Positions 51,234-60,013 of a DNA stretch of 64,000 nucleotides are shown here, one piece after another (positions within the stretch are counted from its first letter, which is position 1; each line of letters opens with the position of its first letter). Below the pieces are notes generated by a model that saw only the letters and a list, made by a program, of their open reading frames with translations, did no database searches and was not told where the DNA came from. This DNA comes from Candidatus Promineifilum breve (GTDB taxonomy: Bacteria > Chloroflexota > Anaerolineae > Promineifilales > Promineifilaceae). The DNA lies in contig NZ_LN890655.1 of NCBI RefSeq assembly GCF_900066015.1, forward strand, positions 1,280,726 to 1,344,725, given 5' to 3'. A program made the translations under genes and the position numbers.

Positions 51234-52079
51234 CTAATGGATCGCCGGTTGCCGACGATGACCGAAAATGCGATAAGCGGAGATGATCAAAATAATACCC
51301 AACCCGACTTTGAGCACCGCCGCCGGCACCAGTCCCACCAACAACCCGCCGATTATCGCGCCAATCACCGAACCGACGCCCATTGGGGCGACAGTTTCGG
51401 TGAGGGCCTGCCGGTCGGCGAACGCACCCTGTCGCGCATAACGCCACAGCCCGGTGGCAATCGTCGGCAGGCTGATAAGCAGGCTGGCCGTGCCGGCCGT
51501 TTTCACGTCTACGCCATAAGCGAAGATAAGCGTAGGGATGATAATTTCGCCGCCGGCCACGCCCAGCAAGCTGCTCACCAGGCCAATCGCCATCCCAAAT
51601 AGTACGCCGGCAACCACATGCCAGCTGACTGACGACGGCAGAAGCGCCGGAATAGCTTGCGGCAGAAAGCCCTCAACGATGAGCGCGGCGCCGATGATGA
51701 GCAGGAGCACCAGAACGGCCCGCTCTAGTTGCTCGGCCGAGATGCGGCGCGCCAGCGTAGCCCCGACGTAGGCCATGATCACTGCCCCAGTGATCAATGC
51801 GGCGATGGCCGGAAGATAGGGGGCCAGCGGTTCGTAGGAAAGCGTCCAGCCGCGAATGATGAGTGAGGTAGTAACCGTAATCAGGCTGACGGCGAGGTTG
51901 AGCGGCACGGCCTGGTGGACTTTATAGCCCAATGGCCCGGCCAATACCGGCAGGCGGAACTCGGCCCCACCCAAGCCGATCAACCCACCGAGGGTGCCAA
52001 TGGGTATGGCCGCGCCAAAGGCCAACAGTGAACGGCGAGGTGAACGTGTGTCAGCAACTGGTTTATCTGATTGGCTCAT
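51234..52079 (-). CDS. TauE/SafE-family anion permease
   Basis: 281-residue membrane protein with about eight helices. Duplicated signatures are GTLGGLIGLGGAEFRLPVLA near residue 30 and IGLVSSLLGVAGGEIIIPTL near 165, each with Gly-rich helix starts typical of the family. Members export or import sulfite, sulfoacetate or related anions; here the substrate is open. Convergent with the lipoprotein gene. The 131-base gap to that gene holds nothing recognisable. Confidence 0.88.
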   Translation of the reverse strand: MSQSDKPVADTRSPRRSLLAFGAAIPIGTLGGLIGLGGAEFRLPVLAGPLGYKVHQAVPLNLAVSLITVTTSLIIRGWTLSYEPLAPYLPAIAALITGAVIMAYVGATLARRISAEQLERAVLVLLLIIGAALIVEGFLPQAIPALLPSSVSWHVVAGVLFGMAIGLVSSLLGVAGGEIIIPTLIFAYGVDVKTAGTASLLISLPTIATGLWRYARQGAFADRQALTETVAPMGVGSVIGAIIGGLLVGLVPAAVLKVGLGIILIISAYRIFGHRRQPAIH

Positions 52080-52140
52080 CTTCCGATTTCCTACAGCTAT
52101 CGTTCGTCAAATATTGGCCTTCCCAGGTGTGCTCCTCTTC

Positions 52141-52228
52141 AGGTGCGACCCACTTTCTGAAGTGGGTTGCACCTGTTCCCCTGTCCCCTGAGAACAGGTG
52201 CGACGCACCTCAGAAGGTGCATCGCACC
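52141..52228. repeat. Dispersed palindromes, GTGCGACCCACTT type, copies 4 and 5
   Basis: Copy 4 (52141-52174) starts aggtgcgacccactttctga; copy 5 (52195-52228) starts caggtgcgacgcacctcaga. Both are near-perfect palindromes of the family at 36669-36854. They stand where modC might be expected, between modB and the TauE gene. Confidence 0.85.
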
Positions 52229-52238
52229 GAGGCCCGAT

Positions 52239-53078
52239 TCATACCAAATCCTCGTCCCGCGGCCGAAAAATGAGCTTGATTGCCATCAACGCGGCAAACG
52301 ACAACCCAATCAAAATCACCGACAACGTCACCGCCACATCCAAATCCAACTCAAACCCCAAATAGATCGCCAACGGCATCGTCTGCGTCCGCCCGGGGAA
52401 GTTGCCGGCGAAGATGATCGTCGCCCCAAACTCGCCCAGCGCCCGCGCCCAGGCCAGGGCCACGCCGGTCAGCACCGCCCGCCGCGACAGGGGCAGCGTG
52501 ATGCGCCAGAAGCTTTGCCACCGGTTGGCCCCGTCGATGGCCGCCGCGTCTTCCAGTTCCGGCTCCACGGCGGCAAAGCCGATGGACGCGGCACGGATGA
52601 AGAGCGACACGGCGATGAAGGTCTGGGCCATGATGACGGCCAATTCGGTGAAGGTGATGCGGATGCCCAGCTGATCCAGCGGCGCGCCGACCCAGCCACG
52701 GCGGCCGAAGACGAGCAACAGCGACAGCCCGGCCACGGCCGGCGGCAAGACGATGGGCAGATCGATCAGGTTATCGAGCAGCAGGCGGCCATAAAACTGC
52801 CGCCGCGCCAGCAGATAGGCTACCGGCGTACCCATTGCCACGGCAGCCAGCGTGGCCCACGAACTCGTCCGCAAGCTCAGGCCGATGGCTTGCCGCACCT
52901 GTGGCAAGGCCAGGTTGGCCGCCAACTCGGCCGGGCTGCTATAGAACAGCAGCGCCAGCAGCGGCAACAGCAGAAAGAGCAGCAGCGGCAGCGAGAGCGC
53001 CCACCACGCTTCGGGCTTATGGCGGCGTGGGGGAGGACGCCGGCGCGTCTTCCCCCACGAGCTATCGAATAATCTCAC
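52239..53078 (-). CDS. modB: Molybdate ABC transporter permease ModB
   Basis: 279 residues with about six membrane helices. The ABC permease EAA loop is AAAIDGANRWQSFWRITLPL near residue 180, followed by ALGEFGATIIFAGNFPGRTQ and PLAIYLGFELDLDVAVTLSV, both hallmarks of ModB. The C-terminus falls next to two palindromic repeats. GTG 53078 overlaps the modA stop, so translation is coupled. No ModC ATPase is encoded nearby. Confidence 0.93.
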   Translation of the reverse strand: MRLFDSSWGKTRRRPPPRRHKPEAWWALSLPLLLFLLLPLLALLFYSSPAELAANLALPQVRQAIGLSLRTSSWATLAAVAMGTPVAYLLARRQFYGRLLLDNLIDLPIVLPPAVAGLSLLLVFGRRGWVGAPLDQLGIRITFTELAVIMAQTFIAVSLFIRAASIGFAAVEPELEDAAAIDGANRWQSFWRITLPLSRRAVLTGVALAWARALGEFGATIIFAGNFPGRTQTMPLAIYLGFELDLDVAVTLSVILIGLSFAALMAIKLIFRPRDEDLV

Positions 53079-53983
53079 GGGGTCGGCGCGGGGCCAAAGC
53101 CATATTCGACCAGGGTCGCCTGGCCTTCTTCACTGAGGATGTAGTCCACGAAGGCGGCGGCCATTTCGCCGTAGGCGCTGTCATTTAGGGGAGCGATGGG
53201 ATATTTAGCCAGGATGTTGAGCGCGTCGGGAATCTCAAGTTGGCCGACGTTCTCCACGCCGAACAGGTCGCTGGTATAGACGATGCCCGCGTCGGCCTCG
53301 CCCAATTCGACTTTGTTGAGCACGGCGCGGACGTTTTCCTCGTAGGAGACCACGTTCCCCAACACGTCCTCCTTGAAGGTAGCGCCGAAAGCGGGATCGG
53401 CCACCGCCAGGTCGAGAAACTCCAACGAATAGCGCCCGACGGGCACTTCCTCGGCGGCCAGGACAATGAGCGTGTCGGGGTTCGCCAAATCCTGTAGTTC
53501 GACGATACCGGCCGGGTTGTCGGCCGGGAAGACGACGATGAGGCGGTTCGTGACGAAGAGCTGCGCCGCGTCGGCGTCGACGCGGCCCGACTCCACCGCC
53601 ACGTCCATCTGGGCCGCGTTGGCGCTGGCGAAGACATCGGCCGGCGCGCCCTCGCCGATCTGGGCCGATAACTGATTCGATCCGGCGAAATTATAGGCCA
53701 CGGTCAGGCCAGGATGGGTCGCCTCGAAGGCGCTGCCCATCTCCGTGAAAACGTCGGTCAGCGAGGCGGCGGCGAAGATCGTCAGCGCCACGTCCTTGGC
53801 CGGCGGCATTTCTTCGGCCGCCGGCGCTTCCTCCGTCGCCGGCACGTCGGTGGCCGGCAAGCTGGTGGCTTCGGGCGCGGTCGTCTCCGGCGCGCTGCCG
53901 GCGCAGGCGGCCAAAACAACCGACAAGGCCACGGCGAGAATCAATAAAAATAGTGTCTTCCACGGTAAGCGAGCAAACGTCAT
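53075..53983 (-). CDS. modA: Molybdate-binding lipoprotein ModA
   Basis: 302 residues. Signal peptide with lipobox VVLAACAG, then an Ala/Glu/Thr linker and a type II binding-protein fold. VALTIFAAASLTDVFTEMGS, VAYNFAGSNQLSAQIGEGAP and DVFASANAAQMD bind the oxyanion in this family; VLNKVELGEADAGIVYTSDL is in lobe two. GGAGGA is seven bases before the start. It lies between padR and modB. Confidence 0.93.
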   Translation of the reverse strand: MTFARLPWKTLFLLILAVALSVVLAACAGSAPETTAPEATSLPATDVPATEEAPAAEEMPPAKDVALTIFAAASLTDVFTEMGSAFEATHPGLTVAYNFAGSNQLSAQIGEGAPADVFASANAAQMDVAVESGRVDADAAQLFVTNRLIVVFPADNPAGIVELQDLANPDTLIVLAAEEVPVGRYSLEFLDLAVADPAFGATFKEDVLGNVVSYEENVRAVLNKVELGEADAGIVYTSDLFGVENVGQLEIPDALNILAKYPIAPLNDSAYGEMAAAFVDYILSEEGQATLVEYGFGPAPTP

Positions 53984-53997
53984 TCTTTCCTCCGGGA

Positions 53998-54561
53998 TTA
54001 TTGGGGTTGGGGGATTGAATTCGCCGCGCCGGCCATGACCGGGTCATCGACCAGCGTAGCCAGCCAAGCCCGAATAGCCTCGATATGGCCGCGACGGTAG
54101 CGGCGAACGGCGCGCACGTAGGGGGAAGCGGCCTCGTCGCCGGCCTGCGTCGCCAGCCAGCGGGCGCACACTGCCTGCTGCCCTGCCACCAGCCGGGCGG
54201 CGGCCCCCGCTTCTTGTTGGGCGAAGTAGAGCTTCAGCATGAACTCCAGCCGCATTTCGCGCGGCAGTTGCACCGGCTGGACGAGCCAACGGGAGAAGGC
54301 ACTTTCGCCCGCCGCCGTCAGGCTATACACCTTGCGCGGCGGCCGGCCGTCCTGCGGCTCCAACGTGGCGTGGAGCAGCCCTGCCTCTTCCAGCCGCGCC
54401 AGCAGGGCATAGAGCCGACTCTGCTTTATCCGCCAGATCAGGCGCAACTCCGGCGTCTCGGTCAGGCGGCGATAGATGTCGTAGCCATATGTCGGCTGTT
54501 GATGGACAAAGCCGAGCAAGGCCAACTCAGTCGATAGAGTAGTCAGATCAGAGGTATTCAT
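53998..54561 (-). CDS. PadR-family transcriptional regulator
   Basis: 187 residues. The N-terminal winged helix is typical: TELALLGFVHQQPTYGYDIY, IKQSRLYALLARLEEAGLLH, and GRPPRKVYSLTAAGESAF. The C-terminal Vir-like helices (about 100-170) dimerise. It heads the operon with modA and modB, 14 bases apart, so it probably controls molybdate uptake in place of ModE. It likely represses itself through the palindrome over its own promoter. ATG 54561 is chosen; a TTG at 54576 lies inside that palindrome. Confidence 0.85.
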   Translation of the reverse strand: MNTSDLTTLSTELALLGFVHQQPTYGYDIYRRLTETPELRLIWRIKQSRLYALLARLEEAGLLHATLEPQDGRPPRKVYSLTAAGESAFSRWLVQPVQLPREMRLEFMLKLYFAQQEAGAAARLVAGQQAVCARWLATQAGDEAASPYVRAVRRYRRGHIEAIRAWLATLVDDPVMAGAANSIPQPQ

Positions 54562-54569
54562 AGGGTGAA

Positions 54570-54610
54570 TATTCAAAGGTTGAATATAGTGATAGCGAGC
54601 GATTTGTCAA
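54570..54610 (-). promoter_or_regulatory. padR-modAB promoter with overlapping operator
   Basis: Minus strand TTGACA (54610-54605), 16 bases, TATATT (54588-54583). A perfect 7-3-7 palindrome, TATTCAA-AGG-TTGAATA (54570-54586), covers the last four bases of the -10 and the start site, 8 bases before ATG. PadR proteins bind such palindromes. Confidence 0.75.
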
Positions 54611-54813
54611 CTAATTTTGTAGCCAGTAAAGTTAACAGGGTATTTTGACCTATAGGGGCGTTTACTTGCTCCAATTTGCTCGCGAACAAAGGTGATGAAT
54701 GTCAGGAAAGTAAGTGACAATCGTTACTTGAGGCTTTTGGCTGTTTTAACCCATCCTGTAATTTGTTTAGACCGAACATCACTTTCCCTGCAAAAGGGAA
54801 CAAGGGGATCAAT

Positions 54814-56733
54814 ATGATGATGAATTCAACGACGATGCGGCGCATTACACTGCACGCCTTTTTAGCAGCGGCGGTTATCTTTACGCTGGCAATACAACTA
54901 TTTACGGCCTCCTCCGCCGGCGCGGCGACCACGCTGCCGGTGTTGTGGACGGCCGGCGGTCTCTCCGCGGGCAACGACGGCGCGGGCCAGGCGGCTCGGA
55001 TTGCCGTCGATGCCTCGGGCAATGTTGCCGTGGTATCCGGCCCGGCTTACGCCAGAAGCCTGGCCGTCACCTCCTACACGGCCGCCGGAGCCTTTCGCTG
55101 GCAGGGAACGGTCAGCCCCACGACAGGCACATTCGCCGGCGATTGGGTGGCCGCCGCGCCTAATGGTGATTTCGTGGCGGTTGGTCATAACGTTAACGCG
55201 AATGGCAATCCCATCTCCCTGACCCTGGTTCGCTACGCGGCCAATGGCACGCTGTTGTGGCGCGTCGATCTGACGCGCACGTTGCCTTACGTGGGACGAT
55301 TATTAGTCGATAGCGCCGGGAACACCTATCTCGCCTTCAACTCGCTCGGTGACGGTCAGGATATTCAGTTGCACAAATATAACGCCTCGGGCAACCTCCT
55401 GTGGTCGCAACTGATCGCAACCACCGCCCTTGCCGGCGACATTGCCACGTCGTTGGCCTTAAGCCCGGACGGGAGCGACGTCGTTTTAACCGGCAATATT
55501 CAGACTGGGGCAACCTGGATCACGGCCGCCTATAACACTGCCACCGGTGCGCGCCGCTGGCTGGTCACGGCCAACGAAGGCATAGCTGCCCTGGACGTGG
55601 TGGTCGATGCCACGCGCGTCTACGTGACCGGTCAGGGCAACGTGGGCATCAACGGCTTCCTGACCGTGGTCGCCTATGATCGGGCGACCGGCGCGAAGTT
55701 GTGGCGCACGGATCGGAAGCCGAGCGATAGCACTGGCGCCGCCGGCCTACGGATCAGCAAAGCGCCGGATGGCAGCCTGGTTGTGGCCGGCCAGGCGAGT
55801 CGCGGCTTCCTCGATTGGTACACGGTGGCCCTCGAAACCAACGGGGCGGTGCGCTGGGAGGCCGTTCGTGACGGCGGCTTAAACACCGACGAGATCCCGC
55901 GGGGGGTGCTGGTGTTAGCGGACGGCACCACGGTCGTAACCGGGCGGGGCGGCCCATACCTGCCGGGCGGCTATATCCAAGGGGTCACGGCCGGCTATAG
56001 CCCCAGCGGGACTCTGCTCTGGGAAGCATTCTCAGCCATGGAGACGGTATGGGCCATCGCCCTGCCCAGTGGCAACGTGTGCGCCGCCGGTGGTTATGAT
56101 GCCCTGATCACGTGCTGGAACGTCTCGGGTGGGGTCGTGAGCACGCCCACACCCACACCGACCGGCACATCGATTCCGCCGACAGCGACCCCTACACCCC
56201 CGCCAAGTACAAGCACTGGCTTTCGCGCACCTTCGGCCAACGCCGCGCAGACATCCGGCGCGGGTGATAATAACGGCTACCAGACCGGGCCGGCGAACGC
56301 TTATGCCGATGACGCTTCGGCCGCCACTGATACCAATAGCGGCACGAACAAGAACACGTCCTGTACCAATAATGGCAAGGACAGACACAGCTACACCAAC
56401 TTCAGTTTCAACATTCCCACCACCGCCGTGATCCAGGGGATTCAGGTGCGTCTCGATGCGCGCGCCGACGCAACGGGCGGCGCGCCAAAACTGTGCGTGC
56501 AACTCTCGTGGGATGGCGGCGTAAGCTGGACAACAACCAAATCCACCACGACCCTGGGAACAACGGAAGCCACGTTCACCCTCGGCGGTTTAGCCGAACT
56601 ATGGGGGCGCGCGTGGAACCCCGGCGATTTTAGCAACGCCAACTTCCGCGTCCGGGTCATTGACGTGGCGAGCAACACGAGCCGCGATTTCTTCCTCGAC
56701 TACGTGGCGGTCAACGTCGCCTATCAACCATAG
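54814..56733 (+). CDS. Secreted beta-propeller protein with C-terminal beta-sandwich domain
   Basis: 639 residues from ATG 54814 (AAGGGG upstream). An N-terminal signal helix (ITLHAFLAAAVIFTLAIQLF) ends near SAGA. About 430 residues of SBBP/PQQ-like propeller repeats follow, for example NPISLTLVRYAANGTLLWRV and RLLVDSAGNTYLAFNSLGDG. A Thr/Pro linker leads to a 165-residue domain with DDASAATDTNSGTNKNTSCT and VRLDARADATGGAPKLCVQL. The latter recalls carbohydrate-binding or cell-surface modules. No sorting motif. The 250 bases upstream hold no gene. Confidence 0.7.
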   Translation: MMMNSTTMRRITLHAFLAAAVIFTLAIQLFTASSAGAATTLPVLWTAGGLSAGNDGAGQAARIAVDASGNVAVVSGPAYARSLAVTSYTAAGAFRWQGTVSPTTGTFAGDWVAAAPNGDFVAVGHNVNANGNPISLTLVRYAANGTLLWRVDLTRTLPYVGRLLVDSAGNTYLAFNSLGDGQDIQLHKYNASGNLLWSQLIATTALAGDIATSLALSPDGSDVVLTGNIQTGATWITAAYNTATGARRWLVTANEGIAALDVVVDATRVYVTGQGNVGINGFLTVVAYDRATGAKLWRTDRKPSDSTGAAGLRISKAPDGSLVVAGQASRGFLDWYTVALETNGAVRWEAVRDGGLNTDEIPRGVLVLADGTTVVTGRGGPYLPGGYIQGVTAGYSPSGTLLWEAFSAMETVWAIALPSGNVCAAGGYDALITCWNVSGGVVSTPTPTPTGTSIPPTATPTPPPSTSTGFRAPSANAAQTSGAGDNNGYQTGPANAYADDASAATDTNSGTNKNTSCTNNGKDRHSYTNFSFNIPTTAVIQGIQVRLDARADATGGAPKLCVQLSWDGGVSWTTTKSTTTLGTTEATFTLGGLAELWGRAWNPGDFSNANFRVRVIDVASNTSRDFFLDYVAVNVAYQP

Positions 56734-56811
56734 GCCAACGTAAGGCCTATCGCTTGAAGATAATGCTGGAGGCGAGAAATCGCATCCAGCTTTTTTCGGC
56801 TAACTACAAGT

Positions 56812-56957
56812 CTTTTCCAAAGTCGGGCTAAGGAGCAAAGAACATAGAGTCCACAGAGCGCAGACACTGAGCACACAGAGAACCCAGAGGCTACCGCCCC
56901 CTGCGTGCTCTATGTCTGTTCTCCGTGGGCCTTGTGTTCTTTGACTTTGGCAAAGCC
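56812..56957. mobile_element. MITE-like element, copy 1
   Basis: Begins gcttttccaaagtcgggcta and ends ttctttgactttggcaaagc, giving terminal inverted repeats (GCTTT-CCAAAGTC). The interior is a hairpin of CACAGAG words. It matches 62016-62150 over most of its length. No ORF inside. It lies just upstream of the nuclease gene. Confidence 0.7.
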
Positions 56958-57023
56958 CTACACGCTTATGCCATCGAGGTGACGCGTGGCCGAAACCCGG
57001 CTATCATCCGCGGGATTATTCTC

Positions 57024-57749
57024 ATGGCTCACCTCACCAAACGCCCTTATTTCGCCCCGGCGCTGCTGCTCATCGCCGCCCTGTGGTTAGCCGCCTGTGG
57101 CCGGGCCACGACGCCCCCCACCCTGGCGTCGCTGCCGGCAACCCGGTTGCCCGCGACTGCGTTGCCCGCGCTAGCCTCGCCCACCGCCCCCCTGGCCGGC
57201 GGTGTGCGCGCTGAGGTCACCTACGTCATCGACGGCGATACCATTGAGGTCGAACTGGACGGTCGCGAATACCGTCTGCGCTACATCGGCGTCGATGCGC
57301 CCGAACGCGACGAACCTTTTTACGAAGAGGCACGGGCGTTCAACCGCGAACTGGTCGAAGATCAGACCGTCATCCTCGTGCGCGACGTCAGCGAGACCGA
57401 CCAATACGGCCGCCTGTTGCGCTACGTCTATCTGGAGGACGGGACTTTCGTCAATGGTGACCTGATCGCCAACGGCCTGGCCCGGCTGGTCACCTTTCCG
57501 CCCGACGTGGCCCAAACGGAGTATTTGCGCGGCTTGCAGGACGAAGCCCGCGTCGCCGAAGCGGGCATGTGGGGCAGCCTGGAGCTGGTCGGCCCCTGCG
57601 ATTGCGACCGCAACCTGTACGATTGCCGTGATTTCCGCTCGCGCGACGAGGCGCAGACGTGTTTTGAAACCTGTTGGGACACTATGGGGCGGGATGTCCA
57701 CAATCTGGACGGCGGTGGGGACGGGTTGGTGTGCGAATCCCTGCCCTGA
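57024..57749 (+). CDS. Thermonuclease-like lipoprotein with Excalibur-type tail
   Basis: 241 residues. Lipobox ALWLAACGR. The SNase core has VTYVIDGDTIEVELDGREYR, LRYIGVDAPERDEPFYEEA, then SETDQYGRLLRYVYLEDGTF and NGDLIANGLARLVTFPPD, with metal Asp and catalytic Arg/Glu in place. The C-terminal Cys-rich part ends NLDGGGDGLVCESLP, like the calcium-binding Excalibur motif. It is probably a surface nuclease. ATG 57024 puts the signal peptide first; frames upstream come from a repeat. Confidence 0.88.
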   Translation: MAHLTKRPYFAPALLLIAALWLAACGRATTPPTLASLPATRLPATALPALASPTAPLAGGVRAEVTYVIDGDTIEVELDGREYRLRYIGVDAPERDEPFYEEARAFNRELVEDQTVILVRDVSETDQYGRLLRYVYLEDGTFVNGDLIANGLARLVTFPPDVAQTEYLRGLQDEARVAEAGMWGSLELVGPCDCDRNLYDCRDFRSRDEAQTCFETCWDTMGRDVHNLDGGGDGLVCESLP

Positions 57750-57776
57750 CCTAATCGTGAGGTGAGACGACTGACC

Positions 57777-58274
57777 ATGCTGCTCTATCTCTTTGGCCTG
57801 CCCGCCGCCGGAAAGAACTACGTTGGCCGCGTATTGGCCGAAGCGTTCGGCTACACCTTCTACGACGGCGACCTCGACCTGACGCCGGAGATGCGCGACG
57901 CCGTGCGCGAGGAGCGGCCGTTCACCGACACCATGCGCGACCGCTACTATGCGGTGCTGGTCGAGCGGATCGCCGACCTGCGCGCCGAACATCCGGCGCT
58001 GGCCTTCTGTCAGGCGACGTTCAAGGAGCGCCACCGCCGGCTGATCGCCGCCGCCTTTCCCGACGTGGTCTTTGTGCTGGTGGCGGCCGACGAGGCGACA
58101 CGGCTGGCGCGATTGGCGGGCGGCAACAACCCGGTCACCGTGGCCTATGCCCGGCAAATCGCCGCCTTCTTCGAGCCGCCGACCCATCCTCATCACGTCA
58201 TCGTCAACGAGGGCGGGCGGGCCGAAGTGGTGGCGCAGTTGGCCGACTTATTGGCCTGGTTAGCGGAGGGGTAG
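57777..58274 (+). CDS. P-loop small-molecule kinase (gluconokinase/shikimate-kinase-like)
   Basis: 165 residues. The P-loop LYLFGLPAAGKNYVGRVLAE has Asn after Lys instead of the usual Ser/Thr. YTFYDGDLDLTPEMRDAVRE resembles the acceptor-binding region of gluconate kinases, and FCQATFKERHRRLIA and DVVFVLVAADEATRLARL match the AAA_33/GntK group. The substrate is uncertain. Start ATG 57777 with GGTGAG upstream; GTG 57762 is an alternative. It ends two bases from the convergent YbaK gene. Confidence 0.7.
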   Translation: MLLYLFGLPAAGKNYVGRVLAEAFGYTFYDGDLDLTPEMRDAVREERPFTDTMRDRYYAVLVERIADLRAEHPALAFCQATFKERHRRLIAAAFPDVVFVLVAADEATRLARLAGGNNPVTVAYARQIAAFFEPPTHPHHVIVNEGGRAEVVAQLADLLAWLAEG

Positions 58275-58275
58275 C

Positions 58276-58764
58276 TCAGGTGATGGTGACGCGCTCGGCG
58301 TCACCCAGGGCGCGCAGCAGGTCGGCCGTCGCCAGGATGACCGTCGCGCCGCGCCGCCCGGAGCCAATCGACACCTCGGCCTCGCGCGTCACGCTGGCGT
58401 CGATGACCACTCGAATCGGGCGCGGCAGGGCGAAGGGGGACACCGCGCCGATCTCGAAGCCGGTCACCGCGCGCACCTCGTCGGCCGAGGCGGTCGTCAG
58501 GCGGCTCTGGCCCACGGCGCGGCGCAAGGCCTTCCAGTCGATCTGCTGCGGCCCGGCCACCAGCGCCAGCAAGTAGTCGTCCTGCGCCAGCCGGAAGAGG
58601 ATGCTACGCACCACCTGCTCCGGGCGTTGGCCGCGCTCCTGGGCCGCCTGCTCCAGCGAGGCGATCGGGCCGGGATGGTAGAATTCGCGAAAGGGGATGC
58701 CGCGGGCCTGCAAGTCAGCGCCCACCGGCGTCAGGCCGGTGTCCAACGGCGTCAGGTCGCTCAT
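58276..58764 (-). CDS. YbaK/ProX-type aminoacyl-tRNA deacylase-like protein
   Basis: 162 residues. The YbaK fold is indicated by [40 protein letters not shown] and [20 protein letters not shown]. Where trans-editing YbaK/ProX enzymes usually carry a Lys (VVKS/L), this protein has Arg (VVRSILFR), so deacylation may be altered or lost. It overlaps the upstream amidase gene by ATGA. Confidence 0.8.
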   Translation of the reverse strand: MSDLTPLDTGLTPVGADLQARGIPFREFYHPGPIASLEQAAQERGQRPEQVVRSILFRLAQDDYLLALVAGPQQIDWKALRRAVGQSRLTTASADEVRAVTGFEIGAVSPFALPRPIRVVIDASVTREAEVSIGSGRRGATVILATADLLRALGDAERVTIT

Positions 58765-59501
58765 ACCCTTACAACGGCGCGGGCCGCTTCGACCAGGCCG
58801 TGGAACAGGGCGAGCATGTCGGGGTTATCGACGTAGAGGTTTTCAGGATGCCACTGCACACCCAGGCCGAAGGGATGATCGTCCACCTCGACGGCTTCGA
58901 TCAAGCCATCGGGGGCGTGGGCCACGACGCTCAGGCCGGGGGCCAGATCGCGGATGCCCTGATGGTGCAGGCTGTTGACGCTGACCACTTCGCGGCCGAG
59001 CGCCGCCGCCAGCCGGCTGCCCGGCTCAATGGTCACTGCGTGGGACAGGTGGTTGCGCGGGAAAAGGGTGAAGAAATCGTGCTTGATGGCCCCCGGCAGC
59101 AACGTCAGCACGTCCTCGTGGAGCGTGCCGCCCAGGGCGACGTTGAGCATCTGGTGGCCGCGACAGATCGCCAGCAGCGGCAGCCGGCGGGCCACGGCCT
59201 CGCGGACCAGGAACGATTCGACGCGGTCGCGGTCGGCATCCACGTCAAAAATTAACTCGGGGTGCTCGCTGCCGTAATAGTCGCCGGCGATGTCGCCGCC
59301 GCCGGGCAGCAGCACGCCGTCGAGGCGAGCCACCACTTCAGCCAGCGCGGCCTCATCCAGCCCCATGGGGATGAGGAGCGGGATACCGCCCGCCTCGATG
59401 ACCGCCTCGATGTAGGACACGGGCAGGGCCATCAGCGGCGCCGGCGGCGTTTGCGCCGACGCCTTGCGGTAGGCGGTCAGACCAATGAGCGGCCGGGGCA
59501 T
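58761..59501 (-). CDS. Class I amidotransferase-fold hydrolase (peptidase C26, PuuD-like)
   Basis: 246 residues. The nucleophile Cys is in RLPLLAICRGHQMLNVALGG near 110, and the catalytic His-x-Glu in GVQWHPENLY near 220. GVLLPGGGDIAGDYYG near 75 forms the oxyanion loop. The family hydrolyses gamma-glutamyl amides such as gamma-glutamyl-GABA. ATG 59501 is preferred over GTG 59516. It lies between rplS and the YbaK gene. Confidence 0.87.
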   Translation of the reverse strand: MPRPLIGLTAYRKASAQTPPAPLMALPVSYIEAVIEAGGIPLLIPMGLDEAALAEVVARLDGVLLPGGGDIAGDYYGSEHPELIFDVDADRDRVESFLVREAVARRLPLLAICRGHQMLNVALGGTLHEDVLTLLPGAIKHDFFTLFPRNHLSHAVTIEPGSRLAAALGREVVSVNSLHHQGIRDLAPGLSVVAHAPDGLIEAVEVDDHPFGLGVQWHPENLYVDNPDMLALFHGLVEAARAVVRV

Positions 59502-59525
59502 GGCGCTGGTTTCCACAGGCTCGAT

Positions 59526-59891
59526 TTACTGCTGCTCGAAGGCGCGCTTGGAACGCAGGCGAGTGGCCTTGCCGGTGCGCTCGCGCAGGAAGTAGAGGCG
59601 CGCCCGGCGCACGTGGCCCTGGCTGTGCACGTCGATCTTCTCGATGCGCGGCGAACTCATCAGGAAGGTGCGCTCGACGCCGATGCCGTTCGAGGCGATG
59701 CGGCGCACGGTGAAATTGGCGTTGTTGCCGGCGTTGCGCACGCGGATGACCGTGCCGCGCACCATCTGGACGCGCTCGTTCTTGTCGCCGACGTTGATGC
59801 GCACGTAGACGGTCACGCTATCGCCCACCTGCACGCTGGGCAGGGCGGCGTTGGCTTCCTTATCGAATGCTTTCAACAGTAAATCAGACAT
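59526..59891 (-). CDS. rplS: Large ribosomal subunit protein bL19
   Basis: 121 residues. PSVQVGDSVTVYVRINVGDK, ERVQMVRGTVIRVRNAGNNA, NFTVRRIASNGIGVERTFLM and VHSQGHVRRARLYFLRERTG are the L19 core. Start ATG 59891 has GGAG nine bases upstream. The stop is followed by the C26 hydrolase gene. An elaborate leader precedes it. Confidence 0.96.
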   Translation of the reverse strand: MSDLLLKAFDKEANAALPSVQVGDSVTVYVRINVGDKNERVQMVRGTVIRVRNAGNNANFTVRRIASNGIGVERTFLMSSPRIEKIDVHSQGHVRRARLYFLRERTGKATRLRSKRAFEQQ

Positions 59892-59901
59892 GATGCTACT
59901 C

Positions 59902-59942
59902 TCCAAAGACCGGAAAAAACAACGTTCCGGCTTGGAACGTCG
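59902..59942 (-). promoter_or_regulatory. rplS leader: terminator-like hairpin with competing structure
   Basis: On the minus strand CGACGTTCC-AAGCC-GGAACGTTG (59942-59920) is followed by TTTTTT, a terminator shape, only 30 bases before the start codon. TCCAAGCCGG from this hairpin can instead pair with CCGGTCTTTGGA (59913-59902), which runs into the ribosome site. Confidence 0.6.
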
Positions 59943-60013
59943 TCTAAAACTCCCAGGGATTCTGGTATTATTGTGTCGCGTAAATAGGAACCCGCCGGGC
60001 GGGCCGAAGAATG

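Noticed and set aside
51121-51447. 108-codon minus-strand frame overlapping the end of the TauE gene
   Set aside because: Lies in another frame of TauE and runs into the gap; no domain or start signal.
54600-54813. Riboswitch upstream of the secreted propeller protein or the mod operon
   Set aside because: I looked for Moco and c-di-GMP motif sequences and saw none; only an ordinary SD before ATG 54814.
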